64,000 nt of DNA from Edaphochlamys debaryana. Lineage: Eukaryota > Chlorophyta > Chlorophyceae > Chlamydomonadales. Made by a program: the position numbers and the translations under genes. Positions 1 to 12,067 of this stretch are shown piece after piece. The stretch lies in the NCBI GenBank assembly GCA_016858145.1, contig JAEHOE010000011.1, positions 1,054,001 through 1,118,000 on the forward strand. Reading direction: 5' to 3'. Below the pieces are notes generated by a model. That model was not told where the DNA came from. It saw only the letters and a list, made by a program, of their open reading frames with translations, and searched no databases. The stretch's first letter is position 1. Each line of letters begins with the position of its first letter.

Positions 1-3000
1 TTGGGCTCCACGCACAGGCGCTCCGGGGACCGGAGGAGAGCTGTGAACGCAGAGTTACAACTTGTTTCGGCGGGTCCGTCTCGGCGATGGCTTCTGAACT
101 CAACTCTCTGCCTTCTGCCGACGCGTTCGCAAGCGGAGGGTTCTATGCAGCGGCAGGGTCAAGTTGCAGAATCGAGGGTCTGCTCGCCAGCCAGGCAACT
201 TGCAAAGGTGCCGTGCCCCCCGCGCCTCGAGCCGCTGGCGTGGAGCTCTCGGCGGTTCGGGCTGCCTCAGCGGTCCGCACGTCTGGGCGGTGCCAAGCCC
301 CTGGCCGCCCCTGGCATGTGATCACAGTAAAGCTGCCGGATCTCGACCCCGAGGAGCTGCCGAATGGCTTCCTGGAGGAGCTTGGCGCCAACTTGTCAGC
401 AGCCAGCGGAGGCCGTTTCACGCTTGCGTCAGCGGGCGTTCGCAGGTGAGCCCTAGCTCGCAGCACGCAGCGTCAGGCCCTGATGGCCGCGCAGCTCCGT
501 GGCGCAAAGTGAAAGGATCTGTAAGCTTTCTCCGCACCAACTGCCAGTCGTATTCACACTGACTCACACTTCCGCTTGCTGCCGACGCAGGGGCTGCGTC
601 ATGATTGTCTTGGAGCTACTGGACCTCGACCCACATCAGGCCGCCGCGTTCGCAGGTCGGCAGGGGCATGCGACGGCTGCAGGCAAGTGGTTTCCCGCTG
701 GATTGATCACGGCTCTGAGGCCTGGTCGGGGAGGGTACCGCCAGGGCAAACCCGGGCCCGGGATGCTTCGACAACAACATGTGTTACCTCCCATTGCAGC
801 TGGGCGCTACACGAGCATATGCCATGTAACGCTCTCCGGCCCCGTACTTCCATCCATCCATAAACTCCTGCTCGTGCGTCGGGCCACCGCAGGCGACCCA
901 CATGGCCTGGACTTCCTATCTCAGCATTCCTATTCCAGCGCCGCCGCTGGCCCTGACGGCCACGCACTGCCGCTGCCGCTGGCGCAGCTTCTGTTGGCCA
1001 TACCCCTGCAACCCCCCGTGGGCGCTCGGGCGATCGTGTTTCCCCAGAGCAGGCCCACAGGCGCTGCCGACGGCGGCGGTGGTGGCCCGGCGGCGGCGGC
1101 AGCGGCGGCGGCCGGCAGCAGGGCAGCGGCTGCGCAGCCGGCGGCGCCGCTGGTTGCGGAGTGGGGCGGCCCGGCGGTAGGCTGGCGGCTGCTCGACCCC
1201 GCGGCCGCGGCGGCGGCTGCTGCGGCTGCTGCGGCTGCTGCGGCTGCTGCGGCGGAGGCCGCACAGCTGCCTCCCGAGCCGGACCCGTCGCCGTCACCGC
1301 AGTGGGTGGGCTCCATGCGCCGCTATCAGCCCATGACGGAGCCGGGCTGGGCAATGAACACCGCTGCCACGTCCGGGCTCGGCGAAAGGGCGTTCGGCCT
1401 CAGCGGTGCTCCGCGGCCGCTCCTCTTGCGCCACGCCTCCTCGGATCGAGCCGCCACAATGACGGCCGCGGAGGGCCGGGCGGCCTCTTACGGCGCCTCC
1501 GCACATCAGGCACCGTCGAGCGCGCTGGTCATGCACACGCCGCGCCCGCCGCTTGGGGCCTGGTCGTCTGGCGGCGGCGTGTCGGCGCCGGGCGGCTTCC
1601 CGAGTCACCGCCGCGGCAGCGGCTTCACGACCTCGCCGTCGCCGCTCGACGACGCGCTCTTTGCCTCCGCCGGCCCCGGCCTCGGCCTCGGCGCCGCCGC
1701 CGTGGCGGTGTCGAAGCAGCGCCAGCCGTCCCGCCGCGCAGCCGGAAGCTGGCGGCCGCTCGAGACGCACCTCGAGCACGTTCCGGGGATGGAGGGCGGC
1801 AGCAACAGCGGTAGCGGCAGCGGCAACAAGGACAATGCGGCGGCGGCCGCAGCAGCAGTCGAGGCGGTCCTGCCCGCCCTCGACGCTGCTGGCGTATCGG
1901 GTCCGTCGCTTGGCGGCGCCGGCGGCAGTGACGGCCTGGGGGTCAAGGCCGCCGTCAAGCCAGCGGCGCCGTCTCGGGGGTTGCGGGCGCCGGCGGCGCC
2001 GGTGACGGAAGGCACCGACTCGCCAGAGTCGCTGCGTTGCATCCTGACGGCCCCTGGCGGCGCCGCCGCCACCATCGCTGCCGCCGCCGCCGCTGACACG
2101 GACGCCGCCGACGCTGACACCGCCGCAGGCCTCGACAAGCCGTCGTCGAGTAAGCGGTCCTCCCGCGTCCTCGCGCTGTCCAGCCGCGGCGGCTCCTGCC
2201 GGCACGGCTCGTTCCTGGGTCCCTTTCTGGATGAGCGGGCCCCGCGGCGGTCGTATACCAGCCTTGCTGACCGGGCTGTCGGCGCCGCCGGCAGTAGTGG
2301 CCACCGATCCGCAGCGTCGTCGCCGCCGCCGCCGGTGCCGCCGTCAGTGCTGCCCTGGCCCTGGACCCGGCCGCCGGCTGGGGCTGGCGGCGGCGGCGGC
2401 GGCGCCAAAGGCCGTCATGCCCCTGGCGGCGGCGTCGACGGTGGCGCGAGGCTGCTCCAGCCGCTGGCCCTGCACCTGCAGGAGAAGCAGCGGCGCACCG
2501 GCGGGCGTCGAGGCGCCCTTCCGGCCAACGGCCGTGGCAGCGGCGGCGACGGCATGCGCAGCGGCGGCTTGGCCAGTGGCGCGCGATCTCGATATGCGCC
2601 CGCCGCCAGCGCCGCCGCCGCCGCCGCGGCCGCCAGCATGGTGAGCCACCTCAGCTCCGTCGAGCCGGCGCACGAGGACTCGGGCGTGCACCTCATGTGG
2701 ACGACCATGCAGGGGCCCGCCGCCGCCGCGGCCTCCTTTGCCGCCGCCGCTGCCGCCGCCGCCGCCCCTTTCTCGCACAGCAGCCGCCGCGGCTCCTTTG
2801 CCGCCGGCTCCACGGCCGCGCTGGCGGCGGAGCTGCTGTCCATGACGCCGCCAGGCCCGGACGACGGAGGCGACCCCGAGGCCTTCCTGGCGGAGGCGCT
2901 GCAGTCCCTCGAGGTCGAGTACAGCACCCAACGGCTGGCGGCGGATGCCGCTGCCGCCGCTGGTAGCACGGGCCCGCCGCGGCCGCGGCCTGCGCCGCGG

Positions 3001-6000
3001 ATCGCAGCCAGCTCCAAGCAGCAGCAGCAGCAGCCGGCGGCGCCGCGGTCAGCGACGTACCGCCGCCGCCGGCGCATGTCGCAGCTGGGCGGCGCGTCGG
3101 CGCCGACGCCGACGGCGGAGACCGAGGAGGCGTTGGCGGCGCTGTCGACGGCGCTTCTGTCTCTGTCGCAGCCTGGCACGCCCTGCCCGCCGCGGCCTCT
3201 CGGCTCGCCGCGCGCCACCGCCGGCGGCGACCCCAACGGCTACACCTCCAGCAACATGTACCTTCGGCAGGCCTGGGTCAACGCGGAGCTCAGCTCGGTA
3301 CACTCCCACACGTGCACGCGCATCCACGCGTACTCGCAAGGGGGGTCGTCGTGTGACTCGCTGGCTTGGGACGAGGTGGCGGAGGCGGCCGCGCTGGCGG
3401 AGGCGGCCGACGGCATCGCCGCGGCCTTCGAGACCGGCGCCGCCGCTCTGATCGACGACGCAGCGGCGCCGCCGGCGCCCACTGTGGGCGCTTGGGCTGA
3501 CAGGCAAGCGCTGCTCAGTCGGGCGGACAGCGAGACCCTCCTTCAGGCCGCCTTGGCGGCGGAGGCGGAGGCGCGGCTGGAAGCGGAGGCCGTCGAGGCG
3601 GCCGCCGACGCCGTGAAATCGGGCGGCTCGGCTCCCGCCTGTGCCGCCGCTGCCTATGATGCTGCTCAGCGGTCGCTGACCTCCACTGAGATGGCCGCCC
3701 TGACCAGGGAGCTCCCAGTCCTGACACTGGAGGGGATGGAGCGGGCGCAAGTGCAAGGGCCAGGTCGCGGCCCCACCTCCGTTCCTGGCCTCTCGCTGCC
3801 AGCCCTCGCGACTGCCGCCGCTGGATCGGCGTCCCCGGATGTGGACCGCTCACCCTTCACGCTTGCGCCCGCCATGCCGTACGCATGGTACGGCGAGGGC
3901 GCGGCTGTGAGTGCGATGATGACAATGCCTGCACAGCTGCCGCTCGCGCCGCCGGAAGCTGACGGCGACGGATTATCTGCCGAGCCCGTGATATCGCCCG
4001 TTGCGCTCGTCCCGCCGTACAACTCGAGTACGGCAGTCAGCGTGCAGGTGCACGGCCTGCCGGCCGCCTGGGCTAAGGCTGCGGGCGGAGGCGCGGGCGG
4101 TACCGCATGGCCCCAGGCCTCTGCAGCCACGGGCCCCAGCCCCGGCCCCGCGGCGTGGGGCAGTTTCTCCTCAACACGCGTTCCTGCAAACGTCATGGGC
4201 GGCTTTGGGAGCGTGTCCCCTGCCGCCTTCACGGTGCCCCGGTTCGGCTCAGCCTTCAACGCTGGCGCCGACTTGCAAGAGGGCTTGTCGCCCCCGGTGG
4301 GTCCAGTCCCAGAGACAGGGTGGCTTTGCTCTCTCCTCGGCCCTTTGCTCCTTCCTCGGCCTTAGGGTTTAGATTTAGGACTGGTGACGCTAGACCTCCC
4401 TGCGATGGCGCTTCGCCGCGCCTATTGCTGTACCGTTCCGCTAGCTGCCAGGCAGGCTGCTTCATTCGCTTGTGTTAATGTGGTCTGTGTCGGAACGCTT
4501 GCAGGCGCCTCGGAACGGCATGGCAGCGCCTGCCCTCGCGGGGCTGCTAAGGCCGGTGTCGCCGCTGCCATCTCTCGAAGTCGCGGCCCGCATGGCGGGT
4601 CGGTACCTGCCGGTGCGATGGCGCTGGGTGCCGGCAGGCAGCGGCGCCGCGCCCAGCGCTGGCGGCGGCTCGGGCGGCGGTGTCGGCGGCGGCGGCTCGG
4701 GCGCTGCGTCGCCGGTCCTGGAGCTCTCGATCGTGGGCCTGGCTGGGCCCGGGGTGCTGAGCGTCGAGGTGCGTGCGTGCATGCGTGCGAGCTTGAGCGA
4801 GCGATTTATACGTCATACTGATAGTGTGCATTGCCTTGCGTTGCCTTGCATTGGGCTGGAATGGGGAGGACGCGGAGCTGCCAAAGCTTGTCACGCGCAT
4901 GGGGCAGGAGTGCAAACACCCTGAAACCCTGCCTTGTGCGCCCCTCTGCTTTGCTGCTCCGTCGACAGATCTGGTACGGTGGAGTTCCGCGTTTGTCACT
5001 GCCGCTCGTCCTGTCGCATGACGCCGCACTGGTGGCGGAGCTGAAGGGCCAGCGCTCCAAGGCGCCTCCGCCGCCGCGCGGCGCCCGGCCAGACGCAACC
5101 ACCGCCGCTGCTGCGCCCGCCGCCAGCGGTGTGGGCCGAGTGACGGCAGAAGACCCGCTGCCGCCGCCGCCCAACGAGCTCCTGTTCGACCTGGGCATGT
5201 GGCTGCAGTACGTTTCGTGTACGGCACCAGCTAGCCGCGGCGGCGCCGCGAATGCCAGGGCTAGGATGCGCGCTGGCGGCGCGTCAGGCCAGGCGGCGGC
5301 GGGCGCCGTGGCCTTCGGCAGGGAGCTGCCGCCGCGGTCTGCCAGCGAGGCGGCAGGCAGGGCCGTCGGCTCCGGCCCAAGCGAGGCCCACAGCTCCTCA
5401 CCGTCGCAACCAGGGGCCGGGTCGTCCTCATCCGCGGCCCTTTCGGCTCCTCGCAGCGGACCGCTGGGCAGCGCATTCCACGCCACGGCTGGCGGCGGAG
5501 CCGCGCCAAGGCCCGACCCGCGTCCTCAGCTGACTCTCGTCCCCCCGCCGCACGACGGCCTCGGCACCGCCATGTACGGCACCGCCTTCGGCAACACGTA
5601 CGGCAGCGAGTACGGCGGCACGGACACGTACGGCGGCGTCGGGCAGTCGCCGTCGGCGGATGGGCTCAACTCCATGCACCTCTTTTCGTCCATGGCTCTG
5701 TCTCGCGGACTGGCGCCCCCTCGCAGCCCACGGCACACCGGCAGCAGCCCGTACCAAGCCCAAGCCCAGGCCCCGATGGGCGGGGACGTCGGGCGGGGCG
5801 GCCCAAGCGCTGACGGCAGCGGCGGTGGCTTGTACGGCAACGGCAGCAACGGAACCTACGCGGGCATAATCATCGGCGGCGGCGGTGGCTCGTTCGGCCT
5901 CGGCAGCGAGTCCTTTGGCGTCAGCGGCGGCGCCTTCGGCGGCGTGCCGCCGCCGGCCCCCGCTCACATGACCGACATGCTCCTCGTCGCCGACCTCCCG

Positions 6001-7805
6001 AGCTCCTCGTCCCACCCCCACGTGGCTGTTGCCGTCGGGCACGCCCCGCAACCGCAACAGCCCTGCCACGCCGCATCCGCCGACCGCCGACCGTCGGCCG
6101 TGGCTGTAGCCGTGGGCGCCGCCGCCGCCGCCGCCAGCGCCGCCAACGGCTCTGACCCCGACCTCCCGTTCGGGGAGCCGTCGTTCGGTCGGGAGGCGGG
6201 CTTTCCCTTCCCGCGCTCCGTGTCTGTAGGTGCTGTCCCCGTGTTCACCGACGCACCAGCCGCCGCCGCAGGCCAGCCGCTGTCAGTGCCCAGCGCGCCA
6301 CCGACCGACCCGAGCCCGCCTGCCGCTGCAGCCGAGGAAGCCTCACTCTCCGCCGCCGTGGACCCCGTCCCGCCGACTACCGGTGGAGACTGGCCGCTGG
6401 CCTTCTGGCCCGTCCCCTCGGCGTCCGCGCCGCCGCCGCGGGCGCTGCTGCCGCCACCGCCGCGCAACCCGCTGCCACCGGTCCAGGGCTCGTTGCTGCC
6501 GTCCCACAACTCGGCCTCGTCTCACGGCGGTGCACTGGACACGCCGCACACGTCCAGCGCTTCGGCGGCGCTGCGCCGACGCATGTTCCATGACTCGGTG
6601 GGTGGTCGAGTGTGGGCAGTCGGTTGCAGTCAGTTGTTTGACGGCTTCAAGACGCTTCCCTAATGCTTTTATGTAACGAATCGGTCGTCATGGGGTGGGC
6701 CTTGTCACCAGGGCCTGAAGCCCAGGGGTGCCAAGCCCTGGCATGTGCAGTCAGCAGTCGTACATCCGTACATCGGTGCCGCCATGGGCTCGTGTGCCAT
6801 GACTGTTTGGCTCCGGCTCACAGTCTGTTGTTTGCTCTCGACGCGCAGGCGGTTGACATCACAGTCCCCATCCTGCCCGGGTCGTTGGACCTCGCGGCCG
6901 TGGTGTCCGACATGCAGCGCGGGCCTGCGTACGGCCAACGGATGCAGGAAGTGGCGGTTGGCCTGCTGGCATGGCTGACTCATTCTGGCCGACCGGTGGC
7001 GGCGGGTGCCGTGCTTCGCGGCCTGGTGCGTCACCGGGGTCTGTCGTACAGCCAGATCTGCACCGAGGTCGAGCGGCTCGGCAGTACGGCAGCTGGCGGC
7101 GGCGCAGCGGTTGGCATGTCGTTCGACGGCATGGGCCTGCTGCATCTTGCCGTACAGTCCGGCCGTGAGGAGATGGTGGCGGCGGTTGCGACCTGGGCCG
7201 AGACTCACAAGGCTGACCTCGATTGGGGCGGCCTGGCCCGCAGCGGACTCACGCCCCTCCATCTGGCGGCGGCGCTGGTCGTACCGCCGTCCGTATTGGA
7301 CGGTACAGCAGATGGGAATGGCGGCGGTGAGATCTCATCTCAGGCGGAGGCGGCGCAGGCAGAGACAGAGGCGACGCAGGCGGAGGCCAACGTGGAGGGT
7401 GTTGAGCTGCTGACGTGGCTGCTCGACCGCTTCCCCGCGGCGCGCACGGCCTGGAAGAGCGCGCGCGACATGTACGGCAGCACACCGGGTGTCGTACTGT
7501 CGTACTACCTGCGCTCGTTGCCGCCGCCAGCCGCCGAGCGGGTGGCGGCAGGGCTGGCGCCGCTGCTCGGCCCGCCGGCGGAGTGGGCCGAGCCCGAGGC
7601 GGCAGCACCGCTTTCGCCTGCTGGCGTGCGGGCGCCTCCGCCAGCGGCTGTGGGCGTGCGCCGTCTGCTCGGCGTGCTGCGTGCTGCGGCTGCGGCGCTG
7701 CGGGAAGCCCTGGCCGCGCACAGCGCGGCTGTTGTCCTTGCGCTGGCCCTGGTCTGGCTGATACTCCTGACCACGGACGGAGGCCGAGCGCAGCGCGACC
7801 TCTGA
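1..7805 (+). CDS. SPL/SBP-type transcription factor, C-terminal part (5' end outside window)
   Basis: Model exons: <1-445 (left edge uncertain), 591-655, 893-4296, 4505-4768, 4969-6597, 6849-7805 with stop TGA; all joins agree in phase. The SBP DNA-binding domain is not in the window. What identifies the gene is the long C-terminal module of plant SPL1/SPL12/SPL14 proteins: VKLPDLDPEELP near 330-365, an Arg-Gly-Cys motif rebuilt exactly across the 445/591 junction and followed by VMIVLEL, a short beta segment ELSIVGLAGPGVLSVE (4720-4768), YGGVPRLSLPLVL then LFDLGMWLQY (4975-5210), ankyrin-like GMGLLHLAVQSGREEMVAAV and SGLTPLHLAAAL (7120-7280), and a final hydrophobic helix VVLALALVWLILLTT (7731-7776) of the kind seen in long SPLs. 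Between these blocks lie about 1,700 residues of Ala/Gly/Ser/Pro-rich sequence. Plants use these proteins in nutrient and developmental control; Chlamydomonas CRR1 is a copper-responsive relative. I see no Cys-rich tail like that of CRR1, so I do not assign the name. The 656-892 intron is the least certain join. Confidence 0.7.
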
Positions 7806-10224
7806 ACATCAAACACCAACAGTAACAACAAGCGCAGCAGTACTGGGCAGGGACGCCCACGCAACTCCTGATAGCTGAGTCTGGCTCAGCTGACGAAGAT
7901 GAATCCAATGTCTAACGAGAACGATACGGCAAGTTGCGCACAAAGGCAGGCCTCGTACGGCAGGCGCGCTGGAGTGCCGTCCTGCACCATTACCAGTGGC
8001 ACGCAAGGCCAGGTCGCGCCGTGCCTGGAAACACGAGGGAAAACGGGAGGGCTGTGAGTGCTTTGTTCCTCCTATTCCGGAGACCACTCAGCCCCCGTCG
8101 GTGCAATTTGGTGCTGTGCTCTTCAACATGGGAGGGTCAGTATGTGGGGATGCTCCAGGGTGGACATATACTAATAACTGCACACGTGGGTTATGTGACG
8201 CCGGCTGCCACTGGGATTGTGTGGGATGGGCCAGGCGTGCCCAAGGTGTGATGCCGACGATGCGCTCTGAAGACCGTGAGGCGCGCATAATCCTGCCTAA
8301 CCCCAGACAAGCTCGTAATAATTACATTGTGTGCTTGTCTGTCATCACTCAGTTGAATAGAACACGTCGCGGCTTTTCATGCCGGCATAGAAACCCGAGC
8401 GGTCGACGCGTCGAGAGCAAACGCAGAGGGCAAAGGTTCTGCAAGAGCGGTGTGCCCTTGTCTGCTGGCAAGAGCAAGCGTCTTTGCACTCCGGCCTCTG
8501 TCAACTTGCATTTGAGGAACTAACCAACCCCGGATGAACGGGAACATCGGGATCGACCGCTTTAGCGCCGGCGTGTGGCTGCAAGGAAGAGTTCCATGCA
8601 CCCGCCCGGGGCCTTCTTCCCCGCATGTTATGTGAGCCTTCGTGTGTCATGGTTGCGGGTTTTGGTGTCGGGGGAGTGAAGTCGTATGCGGGGTACAGGG
8701 CTCTGCCGCTGTGGATGGAAGCGCAGAGCTGGATGTGTGGTCACGTGGCTAGCGCATCGGCATGGCGTACACATCAGGACCGAACGCGCAGACCACCGGC
8801 CCAGCAGTGGAACGGGCAGCGGGGGCGCGAGGGGCTGTATGGAAGCGCAGAGGACTTGAAGGAGCGCAGGGGCGGGTTGGCCGGTGTAGTAGCTCCAGTT
8901 GGTCTGGTCTGGGGCCTCAGAGCGGTGTGGCGGTTGGTCTGGCTGCATGGCTTGGTAAGTGGTACGTTACGGAGGGAACGACGCAGCAAGACGGCTGTAG
9001 CATGTATGCTTGGGCGTACTTGACCTGGTTATCACAGGGCCGGCGCTGTCAAGTTGCTTTTAAACGGAGGCAACGGATGAACTATATGTGCTTTTGATGG
9101 CGATGATTATGGATCCATGGAGTTTCAAAACGAATGCGAACTGGTGCACCCTTGCTTGGCATGCAGACAAGTGGGCACGTGGGTATGTGGGGACGGATGC
9201 GGTGAGAACAAGCTACCCGAGCTCCTGTGGGGTTGCGGCGAGGAGCAGACTTGGGCGGCCTCCTTTGAGGCCTGCCGTCGAGGTGAGCTGCTTTCGTGGC
9301 TCTGGGCGCACATGGCTGGGCACTGACAGTACGCCCGGGGCCCGGGCCGGACTGCAGCAGGCAGGATATCGCATGCACTGACGGACGGGGCTCGTAGCGC
9401 GGATTTGGTTCGCGGGATGGACCTGCCCCCGGGCTTCGTTGCCTGTTTGTCAGCTGCTCTTCTATCTTTCATGTCTGTCCCTTTTCGCGTCTTGTCTTGT
9501 CTGATGTCGTTACCGGCACGGGTTTGCCGGTGGGTGTTGGTTCGTTGCGGCCGGGGCTCGGCCCCGGAATAAGCGGTTGGGTTTCTCGCCAGTTACGGTA
9601 GTTGCGGCGGTTACTCTTGTCCTCCCTGCACGTGGGTTTGGAGTGACGTAGCCTTCTTGCAGCTCTGGTTATGCTATACTTGGGGCAGGGGCTGAACCGC
9701 GGTCCGGCGTTGGCCTCAGGGGAATCGCTGCAAGTCTGGGAGGCCTGCCGGTATTGGGATCGGGGGGCTGTCGGGAGCCCCGGATTCCGTCATAAAAGAA
9801 CGGCGGAGGGAGGATGGAGGAGGGGGACCCTGCGGCCGGCGGTCGCGGGGCTCCCTGACGCTTCGCACACAGCTCCGTTCTGTGGAAGCTATGGCTGGCT
9901 GGGGTGGTTGGGCTAGATTGTGCAGTCCCAGCACTTTCAGGGCCCTGGGTGCGTGCAGAGCTCGATGGTTCCGGTCGTGTTCTTGCAGGTTTATGTGTGG
10001 TATCGGCTGGGTGTACCGTACGGCAGGCGCGGCTCCTGGTGGGGAGCAGCTTGGCCAAAACACACGAGCCAGCTTGGGCCAGTTGGGATTTGGGTTGCAG
10101 TTGCTTTTGGGCAGGTGACAACTGATAAGGCGCGACATGCGATGGCTTGGTCCTTCCTTGGTCCGTGACGGGCCCGTGATGCGTGTTGGTTCCTGTTGGT
10201 ACTCTGTTGCCATGCTGGGTGAGT

Positions 10225-10229
10225 GTAAG
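10225..10229 (+). other. Candidate poly(A) signal TGTAA for gene 1
   Basis: First TGTAA on the + strand downstream of the stop at 7805. TGTAA is the usual volvocine polyadenylation signal. The long distance makes the link to gene 1 tentative. Confidence 0.3.
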
Positions 10230-10780
10230 GACCGCGCGCAGCTTGAAGACACACAGAAAGGAATGTTCCAGGCATGTCCGGCGTTGTCCGCGTCTGCAGC
10301 GTAGCGCCCTTGGTAAGGCAGGGCCGCAGGGAGGCCGAGTGGCATACTCGGGCTGAAAGTACCGGACCCCTAGCTAGGATCAGCCTGCACAGGCAACACA
10401 CACTGAACACACGAAGATTCTCAGCGTCACGCCTTCACACCTTGTTCGCAGCACAGACATTCACCGCAGTCACTCCCACCTCACCGCGGCCGCAGAGCCA
10501 GGCGCAGGGCCCGGCATGTCCGTTCCCTGCCCACCCCTACCCCATCCCTGCCCCATGACTTCGCTTATAGCCCTGCCACATGCCACCCCGACGCGCCGAC
10601 AACGGCCGCCGCTGAGCGAGCCCCGCCAACCAGTCTGCTAGGTCCGAGCGCTTGTCGTGGCACATCGCCATGTCGGCATCAGTGCTGCTGTCTTCCTTTC
10701 GTTCTCGTGCAAGTTTCAATTCTGAGGGCTCTGCACGAAAGCATTTTGGCAACTTTCGTGCAGGGGTCACGAAGAATTCT

Positions 10781-10847
10781 CCCCTGGAGACCCATGTTTC
10801 GTGCCCATGTACCGAAGGTTTTGGCCCCTGCTGACCCCCTTTCGGGC
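10781..10847 (+). repeat. Diverged direct repeat, copy 1
   Basis: Contains a core TTTCGTGCCCATGTACCGAA followed by a GC-rich stretch and a second TTTCGG block. It matches copy 2 at 11058-11122 over about 65 bases with substitutions and small gaps. The core is itself an imperfect palindrome with CTTTCG/CGAAAG arms in copy 2. A looser partial copy may lie at 10740-10775. It may be a relic of a small non-autonomous element. Confidence 0.45.
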
Positions 10848-11057
10848 ATCTGGGCCAAGCTGGGGAACAATTACGACCAGGCTATCATGCTGACGCCGCA
10901 CCGAACGGTGCCTCCTGTGTGCGCCCTCAGCTCTGCATGGACAGATCAAGCTTCCCTGTAGCGGGGACCACTTCCTACCGAGGGGCCGTAGCGCAGGGCA
11001 CGCCCGTGCCAGCTGCAAGACGCCCCCCCCCCAACCCCTTGTACCGAAACCAAAAGC

Positions 11058-11122
11058 CTGTGAAAGCCAACTTTCGTGCACATGTACCGAAAGGCACGGC
11101 CCCCGCAGGGTGTACTTTCGGT
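11058..11122 (+). repeat. Diverged direct repeat, copy 2
   Basis: Second copy of the 10781-10847 repeat, with core CTTTCGTGCACATGTACCGA and then AAG. The shared order is a palindromic core, a GC-rich spacer and a TTTCGG end. Confidence 0.45.
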
Positions 11123-12067
11123 CACAGCCAAGAGCCAAGCCCCAGGAAGATAGCAGCACTGGTCGGCATGACGAGGGCCCTGTTTCCGAGGAAACAAGCG
11201 ACGTGCATCCGGCATGTCGGCCAACGAACTGAGACGCCAACACCGCGGCACTACCGGTACCCCGGTAGCCCGGTTGTCTATCATTAATCCGGCATGTTGA
11301 GGGCCCTACCGTAATCGTGCGAATGCCCGGGTGGGCCGCAGCCGTCAAAACCACTGAGCTGCGCAGCAGTCCGGGCTTGCCCCCCTTTTTGGGGGAGTGG
11401 GACTTGGGTTGCGTGTGCATGGCCTGTGGGTCGCCGGTGGGTCGCAGGCGACGCAGGGGGCTGCGGGGGGAGGGAGGACGCGTGGCCGCGTGGCTGCGGC
11501 ACGGCACGTGCACCCCGTCGCGCTGCAATACGCGACGAGGCGCATCATGTAGGCGACACGCCCTAATGCAGCATGCGTGGCACGCGCGGCGGGTCGCAGG
11601 GCTTCGGGAGAACACCGCAAACGCGTCGGCAGTCCGCAAACGGGTCGCCCGCGTCCCTCGCCCGGGCTTCCCGCGGCCCCTGCGGCCTGCCCATTGCTTT
11701 AGACAGCACTCTGCTTCTACGCTGGGGCGCTGCCTGGCGGCGGGGGCCCGTGAGCGCGTCAACGACGCTTGAATAACGACGCTCCAATTTCGAGAGAATC
11801 ACCCACGGCGCGCTTGCGACGTGATTGCATAGGCGTAGCCCCTGCTCCGCTCTCCGAGCGGCGTCTGGGGCAAGCCAACAGCCCGCTTTGAGCGAATGAT
11901 GCAGCTTGACGAGGCTTACTCATGCGCAACCTGCCACGCACCTGCTTCAATCGCACCCCGGCATGTACAAGCCCTCACACCCAGCCCTAATATCTACCCA
12001 GCTGCTTTGTGCTTTTACTGGCGCCCCACTAGTCAACCCCGCCTTACGAGCAGCAGCACCCTAAGCA

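Larger units (their letters stand above)
7806..12067. other. Convergent 3' flanks of genes 1 and 2; no gene recognised
   Basis: This 4.3 kb stretch separates two genes that point at each other. The first TGTAA on the + strand after the gene 1 stop is at 10225-10229, so gene 1 may have a 2.4 kb 3' UTR. I found no TGTAA on the - strand close behind the gene 2 stop. Open frames here, such as 10767-11762 on the - strand, show no domain and no protein-like composition. A diverged direct repeat at 10781-10847 and 11058-11122 is the only clear structure. Confidence 0.5.

Noticed and set aside
1..7805. Naming gene 1 as copper response regulator CRR1
   Set aside because: CRR1 has a Cys-rich C-terminus as I recall it. 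This protein ends in a hydrophobic helix with no Cys cluster, and the SBP domain is not visible.
10767..11762. 331-codon - strand frame in the convergent spacer
   Set aside because: No domain and odd composition, and it runs through both copies of the 10781/11058 repeat. No splice partners were found.
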